A DNA stretch of 64,000 nt from Lachnospiraceae bacterium (GCA_910574865.1 CAJTDN010000015.1:58671-122670), one strand, 5' to 3'. Positions 8,430-18,306 are shown, numbered from the stretch's first letter. Notes: generated by a model not told the origin, from the sequence alone. Numbers and translations: made by a program.

Positions 8430-9755
8430 TTATTTTCGGTTCTTCAGCGTGGATCCTATCGGGTCCAGATTCTCAATTGCCTCCGAATGGATGGACATGT
8501 TGCGGGCGGTTCCTTCCTGCGCGTACGTCGCGTTCTTGAACATCAGCTTCAGCAGGATCGGGCAGAGGACGGAACTGATGACGATGAGGAAAATGGTGGC
8601 GACCAGCGGGTCGATGCCGTCCAGCGCGCCATTTTCATAATAAATCAGGTTCTGCCCGGTCGCGTACACGGCCAGCGCCACTTCGCCCCGCGCAATCATG
8701 CCGCAGCCGACGGCCATGCAGTCCTTCGGCTTGTACCCGAACGGCCTTGCCGCCGCCGCGCAGCCGATGATTTTTGTGAGAACCCCGATAGCCACGAAGG
8801 TCAGCGCGAATACCAGGCCGCCCGCCTGGAAGTTGCTGAAGTCCGCGCTGATGCCGATATGGGCGAAAAACATCGGCGTGAATATCATGTAGCCGCTGAC
8901 GATGACCTTGCGGTCCACGAAGGAGGCGTCGTCCAGGCCGCTTAAAATCAATCCGGCCATGTACGCGCCGGTGATGGCGGCCACATCGAAGAATTCCTCC
9001 GCGCAGTACGCGAACAAGAAACACATGGCGAAAGCGAAAATGCTCGTGCGCCTCTTGTGCGGGTAATTTCGAATCAGCCAGCGGAAACATTTCCTCAATA
9101 GCAGTCCGGCGAGGGCACTTAGCACGAGGAAGGCCATGACCTTCAATAATGTCAAAATAATGCTTCCACCGCCGCCGATGCTGGTGATGACGCTCAGGAC
9201 GATGATGCCCAGCACGTCGTCAATGATGGCCGCCCCCAGAATCGTGGTGCCGATGCGCGTGTTCAGTTTTCCCAGTTCGCGCAATGTTTCGACCGTGATG
9301 CCGACGCTGGTGGCGGCCAGAATCGTGCCGATAAACAAGGCGTTCATCAGCTTCCCGGGATTGGTGGCGGCGGACGGGCCGCCCATAAATAAAAGCGCGC
9401 CAAACGTGCCGCCGATGACCGGCAGTATCACGCCGACGGCGGCAATCACCGTGGAGGTAATCCCGACATGCTTTAGTTCCTTGATATCCGTTTCCAGGCC
9501 GCTGGAAAACAGGATGAAAATAACGCCGATTTGGGAAAAGCTGTCCAAAACATACATTTCCGCCCCGGTGGGGTGGATGATGCCGGGAAAGCCGATTCCC
9601 AGCCGTCCGACGATGGCGGGGCCGATTAAGAGCCCGGCCAGGATCATCCCGACCACTTGTGGCAGTCCGGCCTTCCGCGCGGCCATGCCCAGTAATTTTG
9701 TGGCAAGTAGGATAATCGCGCAGTCGTATACAATATTCATCACATCAAATTCCAA
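8430..9755 (-). CDS. Monovalent cation:proton antiporter, CPA2 (KefB-like) family
   Basis: A 441-aa integral membrane protein with about 12 hydrophobic helices. It begins MEFDVMNIVYDCAIILLATK and has the CPA2-type stretch GLPQVVGMILAGLLIGPAIVG. GAAIIDDVLGIIVLS carries the paired aspartates expected of the ion-binding site. It exchanges Na+ or K+ for protons; the ion is not readable from sequence. There is no C-terminal RCK (TrkA_N) domain, unlike Kef channels. The start is probably TTG at 9755, eight bases after AGGAGG, with an in-frame ATG 15 bases later as alternative. Confidence 0.87.
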   Translation of the reverse strand: MEFDVMNIVYDCAIILLATKLLGMAARKAGLPQVVGMILAGLLIGPAIVGRLGIGFPGIIHPTGAEMYVLDSFSQIGVIFILFSSGLETDIKELKHVGITSTVIAAVGVILPVIGGTFGALLFMGGPSAATNPGKLMNALFIGTILAATSVGITVETLRELGKLNTRIGTTILGAAIIDDVLGIIVLSVITSIGGGGSIILTLLKVMAFLVLSALAGLLLRKCFRWLIRNYPHKRRTSIFAFAMCFLFAYCAEEFFDVAAITGAYMAGLILSGLDDASFVDRKVIVSGYMIFTPMFFAHIGISADFSNFQAGGLVFALTFVAIGVLTKIIGCAAAARPFGYKPKDCMAVGCGMIARGEVALAVYATGQNLIYYENGALDGIDPLVATIFLIVISSVLCPILLKLMFKNATYAQEGTARNMSIHSEAIENLDPIGSTLKNRK

Positions 9756-9787
9756 GATAAAGACCTCCTATTTGTTATATTGTTTAT

Positions 9788-10036
9788 ATGATACCAGGGT
9801 CAAAAGGTCATGTGTTCCATGCTTGCATGGAAAAGCATGACTTTGGAAGTGCGCAAAACACCGAAAAGTAGCCATTTTCCGTAGGAAAATGAGCGGATTT
9901 GAGGTGTTTTAGGGCACTGAACGTCCAGTGGACGTTCGTTTAGTGCCGACCGTAGCGGAGCGGAGACAACGAGAGCACGTAGTGCGGAGTAATCCGTGGG
10001 CATCATGGGGGCAAAACTTGTTTTGACCCCAACATC
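9788..10036 (+). repeat. 249-bp dispersed repeat, copy 1
   Basis: This segment, starting ATGATACCAGGGTC and ending GACCCCAACATC, is nearly identical in reverse orientation to 26743-26990. It contains several internal palindromes: CCATGCTTGCATGG, CATTTTCCGTAGGAAAATG, and ACGTCCAGTGGACGT. No ORF within it resembles a protein. Its small size, palindromes and multiple copies suggest a non-autonomous mobile element. Confidence 0.85.
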
Positions 10037-10433
10037 TTTATATAATCAAAGGATGCTGGGGTAAAATGCATTTTGACCTTAGTACCAACAGAATTATAAA
10101 TAGATTATTAAGAGAAATCAACAGGCATTTTCAACGAAGAAAGAGAAAATAATGGTTGTCTTAACTCGGAAAATGCCTAAAAGATTTGTTCTTTCTGTTT
10201 TTCGATAAACGGGCGGAATGATTCAGGCGTGGAAAAATCGAGGAATGAATGCCAGCGGCAGGAATCACGGGGACGGCGGTTCAGATGCCGCCCCCGGCAG
10301 ATTCCTCATCCATGGGGATTATGACAATTATGGTAGTTCCGTATCCCGGGGAACTTTGGATTTTCGCTGCGATAAATCATGACATCGATATTTCCCACCA
10401 CATTTTCAGCGTTGCTGTCGAATTCATGGAAGA
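10037..10433. other. Intergenic stretch without an intact gene
   Basis: About 400 bases follow the repeat with no convincing ORF. On the minus strand a short open stretch (about 10370-10445) reads MENAFFHEFDSNAENVVG, faintly like a histidine-kinase N-box region but with stops soon after. Decayed coding sequence is the best guess. Confidence 0.3.
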
Positions 10434-10769
10434 ATGCGTTTTCCATTAATGGCTACAGTATGTTTTTGGGAATGGTTCGTCCGTACCGTGATGGAGAATC
10501 CGGATATCGACATTCGTTTGCATACATATGCCGACAAGGAACAAATTCTTTCGGAAAAGCCAGACGTGGTACTGCCTGGAGTCGGTGCGCGCCCGATTAT
10601 ACCCCGTTTCTCGGTCAGTGAAACCTCTAAGGCGGCATGGGTCGGGGACGTGGAAATGAATCGTGTAAATGTCGTGCCGGAAACGTATTTGGTCGGGGAT
10701 TGTGCGGTGGGAGGCGGGACGTTGGCAAACGCGGTGAAAATGGGCTTTTCCATTGCCATGGAAATTTAG
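10434..10769 (+). pseudogene. C-terminal remnant of an FAD/NAD-dependent oxidoreductase (enoate reductase type)
   Basis: An open frame of 111 aa contains DIRLHTYADKEQILSEKPDVV, a GVGARPIIP-like strand-loop, and YLVGDCAVGGGTLANAVKMG followed by SIAMEI. The VGDC...A...G arrangement is the FAD-binding end of Old Yellow Enzyme-type NADH:flavin/2,4-dienoyl-CoA reductases. The N-terminal barrel and the first nucleotide-binding motif are absent, and the first ~20 residues look non-homologous. It is therefore read as a gene fragment rather than an active enzyme. Confidence 0.5.
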
Positions 10770-11041
10770 GAAACGTATATTTTTGATTATATGACGCTTT
10801 CAAGGTAGGGTTTGGTAACGATTTACATCTACTTTGGGGGTGTCATATTTTTTCGTTCATGGTATTATAGTATCAAAATAAGACGGAACACATTAAAATA
10901 GTGCTTGCGAAAAAATGCATGTTACACTAAAATGACAGCAACAAACGAAGTAAGAGAAGACAGCGTCGGCGTACAAGGACGTACGCCGTTGAAGATGACG
11001 CTGAAAACCCTTGAAATCACATGGATCCGGGCGTGTTGTCC

Positions 11042-11060
11042 TCTGTACACCGACGCTAAA
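11042..11060 (+). repeat. 19-bp match to recombinase-remnant repeat at 40662
   Basis: TCTGTACACCGACGCTAAA occurs identically at 40662-40680, and its first 16 bases occur again at 43960. There it belongs to the decayed 3' end of a serine recombinase gene. Its presence here, just before the AraC gene, hints at an old insertion or attachment event. Confidence 0.4.
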
Positions 11061-11119
11061 TTCGGAAGAGAAATGAACGTTGTTGCTGCCTGAAGGATGT
11101 GAGTCGGGAGGTAGACAAG

Positions 11120-12337
11120 ATGTCAGAAAAAGAAAGGTTGTTGGAAACATTTTTAACTTTGAAAAATTGCTGTTACCTGTTATGGAGTTGGGAGCTTGAT
11201 GAGGGACTGGACGTGCAGAAGACCGATTGCCCGGAAGCAGAGCTGTTCAAGCGCCTGTTTCAGATACCGGAGTGCAAGAATGCCGTGACGGAGCACGTAA
11301 GCGCGCACGCGGAGGGGCGGAAGATGCCGATGATTTGCAGCGTGGGAACGATGCTGTCCTGGATTTTTGTTTTTGATGAGGGTCCGGTTTATGCAATCGG
11401 GCCGTTCTTTAGCGGGTACAAGGACGAGGAGAACTGCGAAGTGATTTTTCGCATGCTGAAGCTCGACGAGGAAGAGAAGGCGCACATGAACAAGCTCATG
11501 TGGAAGATTCCGATGGTGACCGCGTCCAGCATGATGCAGGACGCCGTGATGCTTCATTACTGTGTTCACCAGGAAAAAATCAAAATCAAGGACGTGAAAA
11601 TTTATAACGTCAAGCTTCCGCGCAAGAGGCTGAGAGGGCAGATTCAGACGGACCAGTTTGACGACAGCAGCGGGTACTGGAAGGTCGAACAAGTTTTGCT
11701 TGACAAGGTGCGGAGGGGCGACATGGGCATCGTGAAATTTACGGATAAAATTGCGGTCATTGCGCCGGATCAATATAGGAATTATACGACTACCCCGGAC
11801 CAGTATAAAAACAGTCTCAACGTGTTGCTCACCTTGGTTTCGCGGGCGGCGGTGGAGGGCGGCTTGTCGCGAAAGACGGCATTTTCCCTGGTGACGGATT
11901 ACCGGAAGAAAATTAATAAAAGCAATCATCTTCATGAGCTTCAAATGCTGAGCGAGGAAATGGTGCTGGATTACACGCAGCGGGTGCAGCGGGCGAAGGA
12001 GACGATGCATTGTTCCACGAAAATCCGCTTGTGTTGTGAATATATTGACACGCACCCTGAGGAGCGTATCACGTTGCAGATGATGGCGGAAAAATGCGGC
12101 TACGCCACGTCGCACTTGTCCAGGAAGTTCAAGGCGGAGGTCGGGTGCTCGCTGGTGGACTACATACAGAAAAGCAAGGTGGAATATGCGAAGACCCTGC
12201 TGGAAACATCCACGGAGGAAGTGGAGAAAATCAGCGGGGAACTGGGATTTGAGAGCAGCAGCTATTTTAGCAGGATGTTCCGCAAATGGACGGGGGAATC
12301 CCCGACGCAGTGGCGGGAGAAGCACCGGATTATGTGA
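11120..12337 (+). CDS. AraC-family transcriptional regulator (405 aa)
   Basis: The C-terminal ~100 residues form a double helix-turn-helix of the AraC/XylS type: ITLQMMAEKCGYATSHLSRKFK for the first, and EVEKISGELGFESSSYFSRMFR plus KWTGESPTQWR for the second. The ~300-residue N-terminal part is not a cupin, and its ligand cannot be named. ATG at 11120 is preferred because GGGAGG precedes it at normal distance; a GTG 21 bases upstream has none. The gene lies directly before garR and the sugar symporter on the same strand, so it is a likely regulator of them. Confidence 0.88.
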   Translation: MSEKERLLETFLTLKNCCYLLWSWELDEGLDVQKTDCPEAELFKRLFQIPECKNAVTEHVSAHAEGRKMPMICSVGTMLSWIFVFDEGPVYAIGPFFSGYKDEENCEVIFRMLKLDEEEKAHMNKLMWKIPMVTASSMMQDAVMLHYCVHQEKIKIKDVKIYNVKLPRKRLRGQIQTDQFDDSSGYWKVEQVLLDKVRRGDMGIVKFTDKIAVIAPDQYRNYTTTPDQYKNSLNVLLTLVSRAAVEGGLSRKTAFSLVTDYRKKINKSNHLHELQMLSEEMVLDYTQRVQRAKETMHCSTKIRLCCEYIDTHPEERITLQMMAEKCGYATSHLSRKFKAEVGCSLVDYIQKSKVEYAKTLLETSTEEVEKISGELGFESSSYFSRMFRKWTGESPTQWREKHRIM

Positions 12338-12435
12338 GGCTCCTTAAGACTGCAGGAGCGCAAAGCGCGTGGCGGCCCATAGGTATTATGGGGCAAAATG
12401 TGTTTTGAGGAAAGAGCTTTGACAGTTGTGAACAA

Positions 12436-12470
12436 CCGGATTATCCGGGTCTTGTGACCCGGTAATCTGG
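12436..12470 (+). promoter_or_regulatory. Stable hairpin in the garR leader
   Basis: CCGGATTATCCGGGTC pairs with GACCCGGTAATCTGG around a short loop. An A-rich stretch and the ribosome binding site of garR follow, with no T-run. It therefore looks like a structured 5' leader or a regulator site rather than a terminator. Confidence 0.4.
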
Positions 12471-12501
12471 AAAAAAATAAATAAAAAAGGAGAGAGGAAC
12501 G

Positions 12502-13383
12502 ATGAAGATTGGATTTATCGGACTTGGCATCATGGGAAAACCGATGTCGAAAAATCTGTTGAAGGCAGGACATGAGTTGTTGGTGTTAGACCGCAACCAG
12601 GCAAGTGTCGAGGAAGTGGTGGCGGCGGGCGCCAAGGTGGCGGATTATGCGGCCATCGCAAGCGACTGCGAGGTGGTCATCACGATGCTTCCGAATTCCC
12701 CGCAGGTGAAGGAAGTCATGTGTGGCAAGGAAGGCTTGGGAGCGTTGATGCACGAGGGACAGATTTTTATCGACATGAGTTCCATCAACCCGACGGCCAG
12801 CCAGGAAATCTCGGCGGAGTTGGCGAAAAGAGGGGTCAAGATGCTGGACGCGCCGGTATCTGGCGGGGAGCCGAAGGCAATCGACGGCACGCTTAGCATC
12901 ATGGTCGGTGGTGACGAGGCGGTGTTTGAGCAGATGAAGGAAATGCTTCTCGTCATGGGTGGTTCCGCGGTGTATTGCGGCGCGGTCGGGGCGGGAAATA
13001 CGACCAAGCTGGCCAACCAGATTATCGTGGCTTGCAACATCCAGGCGTTGGCCGAGGCCATGACATTGGCGCAGAAAGCGGGGGTCAACCCACAGCTCGT
13101 GTTCGAGGCCATTCGCGGCGGCCTTGCCGGTTCCACCGTGATGGACGCGAAGGCACCGATGATGATTGCCGGGAACGACAAGCCGGGCTTCAAGATTGAC
13201 TTACATATCAAGGACTTGAACAATGCCTTGGACTGCGCGCACAGCGTGGGCGCGCCGGTGCCGATGACGGCGGCCGTGCAGGAAATTTTGCAGTGGCTGC
13301 ACAACCACGAAGGCGGGCAGAAGGATCACAGTGCGATTGCGCAGTATTACGAGCACCTGGCGGACATTCAAATCGGAAGATAA
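12502..13383 (+). CDS. garR: 2-hydroxy-3-oxopropionate (tartronate semialdehyde) reductase
   Basis: NAD(P)H-dependent reduction of tartronate semialdehyde to glycerate, a step in glucarate/galactarate and glyoxylate use. The 293-aa protein matches the GarR/GlxR pattern closely: MKIGFIGLGIMGKPMSKNLL (Rossmann GxGxxG at 7-12), ITMLPNSPQVKEV, the substrate loop DAPVSGGEPKA, the catalytic lysine in GNTTKLANQ, and FKIDLHIKDLNNALD. 3-hydroxyisobutyrate dehydrogenase is the alternative in this family, but SGGEPKAIDGTLS and IRGGLAGSTV favour GarR. GGAGAG lies before the ATG, and the sugar symporter gene begins 28 bases after the stop. Confidence 0.9.
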   Translation: MKIGFIGLGIMGKPMSKNLLKAGHELLVLDRNQASVEEVVAAGAKVADYAAIASDCEVVITMLPNSPQVKEVMCGKEGLGALMHEGQIFIDMSSINPTASQEISAELAKRGVKMLDAPVSGGEPKAIDGTLSIMVGGDEAVFEQMKEMLLVMGGSAVYCGAVGAGNTTKLANQIIVACNIQALAEAMTLAQKAGVNPQLVFEAIRGGLAGSTVMDAKAPMMIAGNDKPGFKIDLHIKDLNNALDCAHSVGAPVPMTAAVQEILQWLHNHEGGQKDHSAIAQYYEHLADIQIGR

Positions 13384-13410
13384 AAAAGAGAGGGCGAGAG
13401 GGAATCTATC

Positions 13411-14919
13411 ATGGACATGAAGAAAATTATCGCGGGGGCGAAAGGCAGCCAGAACGGCGTGTACCGTACGGCGAGTCCGCTTTCCATGCTTTTTGCCAGC
13501 GCGACGAGCGGCGGGAAGAACGTGTTTTACGTGTTGATGATGTACGCGGGCTACATGGCGAACGAGGGATATGGAATCGCCGTGGCGGTTACCGGCATCA
13601 TCATGACGGTGAAGACGATTTTTGACGGGGCGTGCGACCCGGTCGTGGCGGCCATCTTTGACCGGATGCCGGTCGGAAGGCTGGGAAAGATGCGCAAGTT
13701 CCTGCTGATAGGCTATGGAACCACGTCACTGGCGGCACTTTTGATGTATAGGTTGCTAGCGTGTAAGTTTGACGGTATAGTGGGTCTGATTGTTTTTTGC
13801 GCTATTTTTGCACTGTTCGTCGTGGGATATACGATTCTCAGTATCGGCGGGACGTCGATTCCGACCATCCTGACGAACGACCCGAAGCAGAGGCCGTTCT
13901 TGAACTTCACGGCCACGCTGTACCAGTATGTCGCGCCACTTTTGTTGAACACGATTTTGGCGTTCCGCATCTTGCCGGCACATAACAACAGGTATGACGC
14001 GGCCTGCCTGGCAGAGGCCTGCCTTGTGTACATCGTGATTGCCGTGGTGTTCATGCTGCTGTCCTTTATCGGTCTGGCCCCGGTGGACAATGAGGAAGTG
14101 TTGGGCGAGTTGATGTCCCTTAACGGGAAAAATAAGAAAATCGGGTTCAAGGAAATGTGGAACATGCTGAAGAGCAACAAGCCGCTGCGTTGCTATATCG
14201 TCACGGGCACGACGGACAAGATTGCCAGCAAGATGAGTACCGACTCCATCGTCATGGTCATGATGAGCGGCATCCTGATTGCCAATTACCAGGCTTCCAC
14301 GATGATTAATAACGCGGGCGCGATTATCGGCCTAGTATTTGCCTTCCTTGGCGGCGCGTTCATCGCGAAGTATGGCGTGAAAACTTCCACCATCGTGTGG
14401 TCTTATGTGAATATCGCCTTGGGAGCCGTGTTGTTCGTGTACTGTTTGATTCTCGGGCCAACCAGGATGTCAAAGATTGGCGTGATGGGATTGCCGATGA
14501 TGCTGTACGTGGCATTGATGATGGGCAAGAACGCGGCTACCATGATTTTGAACACGGCGGAAGGCATGATGCGTGCCGATATCGCGGATTATGAGCTCGA
14601 TCGCAGCGGAAATTTCATGCCGGGTACCGTGGGCGCGTGCTATACTTTTATTGAAAAATTCATTTCCTCTTTTGGCTCCACGATCGTTACCTTCGCGGTG
14701 GCCTTAATCGGCTATACGAGCGTGATGCCACAGATGGGTGATACGGCGACGTGGGCGGTATTCTGGGTGACGATGATTTTGTCAGTAGGCATGCCGGTCG
14801 TGGGGTGGATTTGTAACATTATCGCCATGAAGTTCTACGAGCTGGACCGGGAGCGCATGGTGGAAATCCAGAAAGACATTGCCGAGAAGAAAAAGGCCTT
14901 GAAGGCGCAGGCAAAATAA
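13411..14919 (+). CDS. GPH-family sugar:cation symporter (MFS)
   Basis: A 502-aa protein with about 12 membrane helices. TIFDGACDPVVAAIFDRMP near residues 70-85 is the glycoside-pentoside-hexuronide symporter loop (DxxxDP...). Members bring sugars or sugar acids in with Na+ or H+. Coupling to garR suggests a hexuronate or aldarate substrate, which is inference from the neighbour. No C-terminal EIIA-like domain is present. A terminator hairpin follows the stop. Confidence 0.83.
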   Translation: MDMKKIIAGAKGSQNGVYRTASPLSMLFASATSGGKNVFYVLMMYAGYMANEGYGIAVAVTGIIMTVKTIFDGACDPVVAAIFDRMPVGRLGKMRKFLLIGYGTTSLAALLMYRLLACKFDGIVGLIVFCAIFALFVVGYTILSIGGTSIPTILTNDPKQRPFLNFTATLYQYVAPLLLNTILAFRILPAHNNRYDAACLAEACLVYIVIAVVFMLLSFIGLAPVDNEEVLGELMSLNGKNKKIGFKEMWNMLKSNKPLRCYIVTGTTDKIASKMSTDSIVMVMMSGILIANYQASTMINNAGAIIGLVFAFLGGAFIAKYGVKTSTIVWSYVNIALGAVLFVYCLILGPTRMSKIGVMGLPMMLYVALMMGKNAATMILNTAEGMMRADIADYELDRSGNFMPGTVGACYTFIEKFISSFGSTIVTFAVALIGYTSVMPQMGDTATWAVFWVTMILSVGMPVVGWICNIIAMKFYELDRERMVEIQKDIAEKKKALKAQAK

Positions 14920-14932
14920 CGTTTGGATATCA

Positions 14933-14967
14933 GAAGCCAGGAATCACGAAAATCGGTTCCTGGCTTC
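14933..14967 (+). terminator. Terminator after the symporter gene
   Basis: A perfect 11-bp stem (GAAGCCAGGAA / TTCCTGGCTTC) with a 13-base loop lies 13 bases after the stop, so the lipoprotein gene downstream probably has its own promoter. Confidence 0.65.
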
Positions 14968-15120
14968 GTTACGTGAAGAAAAGAACACGATTCTTTTTGG
15001 ACAAAAAAACGAACAAAATGTAAAAAAAATGGTTGTGCCTTCTTTTGATAATGTGATATGCTAAGCAAAATATTTCGACACATTGAGAAATGTGTTGAAA
15101 AAGATAAAGGAGGAAAAGGC

Positions 15121-17109
15121 ATGAAAAACAAGGTGGTGAAGCGAGTCTTGTCCGTGGGACTGATGGCGGCGATGGCACTGACCCTGCTTGCAGGCTGCGG
15201 CGGCAAGGGCGATGGCGGCGACAAGGGAAATGGAGGCGAGGTCAGCGGCGAAGAGACGGACGAGTTCGCCGGCAAGGACAACAATTTTAAATGGTGGATT
15301 TACAAGACGGATGGCGAAGGACAATATTATGAGAATTATGAAGACTGCGTGACGGCGCAGTGGCTTCGGGCACAGAGCTGGGACGTGAAAAATGGCGGCA
15401 TCAGCAAGGAGGACACGGAAAGGACTCTTAACTTTTCGTATCTGGTGCCGATTAGTGGTTCGGAGAATGAGAATTTTAACACGATGATTGGCACCGGGGA
15501 ATATCCGGAAATCATTGACCTGGTCGTGTCGACGGAGAGCCCGCAGGCCATGCACGCGAACGGGGTCTTGATGGACATTACGGAGTATGTTGAGAAATAT
15601 ATGCCGAATTATATGGCGTACCTGGATGCCAACCCGGAACTCAAGCCGCTCGTGCAGGTCAAGGAGGATGACGGAAGCATCCATTATTATGCGTTATACG
15701 CGTTGCTGGAAGGCATGGAGGATCCGTTCCAGGGGACTTGTTACCGCAGGGACTGGGTCGCGAAGTATGCCGAGCCGACGGATTACGTGTGGGATTGGGA
15801 AAGCGATTATGTGAAGGAGAACGGCCATCCGGAAGTGACCCCGCTTGCCAAGGCGAAGGAAGAGAAAAACATGGAAGGCTGGAAGAAAAACGACGTGACC
15901 TCTTTCGAGGGAAATTATAATGCGGACAACGAGCTCGGGTACGAGGACAACATCGTTTTTCCGAGCGGAAAGTCCGACCCGCTGACCATCAGTGACTGGG
16001 AGTGGATGTTCGAGGCGTTTGAGAAGGCGATTGACGAGAGAGGCTGGGGGAACGACAGTAGTTCTTACTGTACGACCGTGTATTATCCGGGATTTTTGCA
16101 GACGGGTTCTTTAGTATCCTCGTTTGGCGGCGGAACCGGGCAATACTACGTGAAGGACGGCGAGGTTTCCTTTGACGGTGATTCTGAGAATTTCAAGACT
16201 TATTTGGAATGTATCGGGACATGGTATGAAAAAGGCTGGCTGGATTCGGAATTCAATACCAGGGCGTCTGACATGTTCTTCCGAATTAACACTGCCGGCG
16301 TCAACCAGGGAAAGGTCGGTTTGTGGAACGGATCAATTAGCAATATCGGGACGGCAATCCGCACCAGCTGCCAGAACGCGGACGATGCCAAGGACGCGTT
16401 CGTGCTGGGCGCGGCCCTGCCGATTAACGACGTGTATGGCGGGGACGACCAAATGTACAAGGAACCGGACGCATTGTACCAGTCTAGCCGGAAAGGCGCG
16501 GCGTTAGGCATTACGACCAAGGCAAAGGACAAGGATTTGGCGGCATTGTTCACGTTTTTGGACTGGACTTACACGCACGAGGGCGGGATGGTGCTGAGAA
16601 ACGGATTGAACGAGGAACAGTATGCGTCCATGGAGTTCGAACCGGATTTTTATGCGGAAAGGGACGTGAAGTGCGGGTACACGACGTCGACGGACGAGGA
16701 CGGAAGAACCGTTTATACAAGAACCATCGATCCTTCCGATCCGGCCGTAAATGCGTTGAACGCGCAGAGAATGGATGTCGGCCTGAAAATGCAGTATACT
16801 GACGAGTATCGTCTGGACACGGGGGCCCCGGCTATCAGCCGCGCGACGTACGAACAGTGGAATCTGTACTTGAATACCGGAAGTGCCCTGGATTATACGG
16901 GCTTGCTAAACGTCGAGGAGGCCGAAAGCTACAACAAGGTTTCCACGGCGGTACAAGATTACCAGAACCAGAACGTGCCGCAAGTCATCAAAGGCACGAT
17001 GTCGTGGGATGATTACGTGAAAGGGTTTGAGAATATCGACCCGGATTCGGCGGTAGAATATCTGCAGAAATATGTAGATTTGGCGAACACGGCAAAAACG
17101 ACAAAGTAA
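15121..17109 (+). CDS. Extracellular solute-binding lipoprotein (662 aa)
   Basis: ATG at 15121 follows AAAGGAGG; an in-frame ATG at 15058 is upstream of that signal. The signal peptide ends in a lipobox TLLAGC (lipid-anchored Cys26), then a Gly/Lys-rich linker, then a large mature domain of the long family 1 solute-binding type (LplA-like). Motifs include FNTMIGTGEYPEIIDLV and WTYTHEGGMVLRNG. Such proteins normally deliver oligosaccharides to LplB/YtcP-type permeases, but no permease genes are adjacent here. It may serve a remote transporter or take part in sensing. A divergent AraC regulator follows in convergent orientation. Confidence 0.85.
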   Translation: MKNKVVKRVLSVGLMAAMALTLLAGCGGKGDGGDKGNGGEVSGEETDEFAGKDNNFKWWIYKTDGEGQYYENYEDCVTAQWLRAQSWDVKNGGISKEDTERTLNFSYLVPISGSENENFNTMIGTGEYPEIIDLVVSTESPQAMHANGVLMDITEYVEKYMPNYMAYLDANPELKPLVQVKEDDGSIHYYALYALLEGMEDPFQGTCYRRDWVAKYAEPTDYVWDWESDYVKENGHPEVTPLAKAKEEKNMEGWKKNDVTSFEGNYNADNELGYEDNIVFPSGKSDPLTISDWEWMFEAFEKAIDERGWGNDSSSYCTTVYYPGFLQTGSLVSSFGGGTGQYYVKDGEVSFDGDSENFKTYLECIGTWYEKGWLDSEFNTRASDMFFRINTAGVNQGKVGLWNGSISNIGTAIRTSCQNADDAKDAFVLGAALPINDVYGGDDQMYKEPDALYQSSRKGAALGITTKAKDKDLAALFTFLDWTYTHEGGMVLRNGLNEEQYASMEFEPDFYAERDVKCGYTTSTDEDGRTVYTRTIDPSDPAVNALNAQRMDVGLKMQYTDEYRLDTGAPAISRATYEQWNLYLNTGSALDYTGLLNVEEAESYNKVSTAVQDYQNQNVPQVIKGTMSWDDYVKGFENIDPDSAVEYLQKYVDLANTAKTTK

Positions 17110-17223
17110 GTTTGAACAAGTGGGATAAAGAACAACGAGTTTCGTTTGCAAAACTTTCGCGCCGGGCGCGGTCGCATGTGCGAGGAGATTTCTTTCGCAT
17201 TCATGCGCCTGCGTAGCGGCGCG

Positions 17224-18036
17224 TTACTGGTTTTGCAGGCGGTACTGCGTGGGCGTGACGCGGTATTCCTTTTTGAACGCGCGGATGAAGTTTTCCGGGT
17301 TGTCATAGCCGACCTGCTCGCTGATGGCAGAAATGCTTTTGTTGGTGGTGGACAGCATCAACGTGGCCACGTAGAAGCGGCAGCTTTTCATGAGGGTGGA
17401 AAACGGCATCCCGGTCAGTTTCTTGACGTAGCGCGAGGCGTAGGACGGTGCGATGTAAAAACGTTCCGCGATATCGTCCAGCGTGAGCCGGAAGTCACTT
17501 TTCGTAATATAATTGTACAATTCATAGCCTTCCGCCGTCAACGAGGCGGGAACGTCTTGCACGACGTGCGACATGTGGCGGCGGATCAGTTCCGTCATCA
17601 ACAGGATGAAGCGGTGTTGGAGGGCGAACGCGAAGAATTCTTCCTGCCGTTTGGATTCTTCCCAAAGCTCAAGGAAGAGGCGGCGGATTAATTCGTCTCC
17701 CCTGGTTCGGACAAGGCAAAAATCCTGGAAATCGTCACCATAAATTCCCTGAAAAAGGAAGCGCGTGAGCGCGTTTTGGGTGAATAAAAGCGGACCCAGG
17801 AATTCCTCCGTCTTGCGCTCGTCAAGCAGGAGGAATAATAGTTTGGAGCCTGCCTCTTTTTCCAACGTATGTACATTTTTTCGTGAGGAAACCAGCAACA
17901 CGTCCCCGGCTTGCAGGGGGATTGGATTTTCATAAACCTTGGCAAGGGCGTTTCCCTCAAGCATGTAAAAAAGCTTCAGGCAGGGTCTGTCGGGTTCTTC
18001 AAGGCATTCATCTGAGATTTCTAAAAAAGATTCCAC
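17224..18036 (-). CDS. AraC-family transcriptional regulator (270 aa)
   Basis: The N-terminal half is a small beta-rich sensor domain (CLKLFYMLEGNALAKVYEN...AGDVLLVSS), as in cupin-type AraC proteins. The C-terminal half carries the two helix-turn-helix units: TLDDIAERFYIAPSYASRYVKK, then TNKSISAISEQVGYDNPENF and IRAFKKEYRVTPTQYR. It is transcribed away from the GH32 gene across a 270-base divergent region and runs convergently toward the lipoprotein gene. It is a likely local regulator of one of these. Confidence 0.87.
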   Translation of the reverse strand: MESFLEISDECLEEPDRPCLKLFYMLEGNALAKVYENPIPLQAGDVLLVSSRKNVHTLEKEAGSKLLFLLLDERKTEEFLGPLLFTQNALTRFLFQGIYGDDFQDFCLVRTRGDELIRRLFLELWEESKRQEEFFAFALQHRFILLMTELIRRHMSHVVQDVPASLTAEGYELYNYITKSDFRLTLDDIAERFYIAPSYASRYVKKLTGMPFSTLMKSCRFYVATLMLSTTNKSISAISEQVGYDNPENFIRAFKKEYRVTPTQYRLQNQ

Positions 18037-18306
18037 AAGCGTGCTCCTATTCTTTTATTCGGGTTGGCTGGAAGTTCCCCCTTTGTGTACCACTATAAGG
18101 TTCACGTGGCAAAAAGTCAACAAATTATTTGTTGTCATCCCTTTGTTCTTGTGCTAATATATTCACAAAGCATATTTTCATTTATGGACAGTTCCAAGCG
18201 GAATATACCCGCTAAAGGGAATTGTCAACGAGAACATCCGTTCCTGAAAACAAATTTTTAAAAATGTCCTTGACAAAGGGTACAATTTAGAACGGGAGTG
18301 TAGGAG
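18037..18306. promoter_or_regulatory. Divergent intergenic region, AraC / GH32
   Basis: A 270-base region between divergently transcribed genes must hold both promoters. It includes TTGACA close to TACAAT near 18270-18290, too close together to be one promoter. No clear operator repeat was recognised. Confidence 0.35.

Noticed and set aside
11180..12325. 381-codon minus-strand frame opposite the AraC gene
   Set aside because: The plus-strand frame has clear helix-turn-helix motifs and a good start; the opposite frame has none.
12436..12470. Terminator for the first AraC gene
   Set aside because: The stem is strong but is followed by A-rich sequence and the garR ribosome binding site, so it fits a leader structure better.
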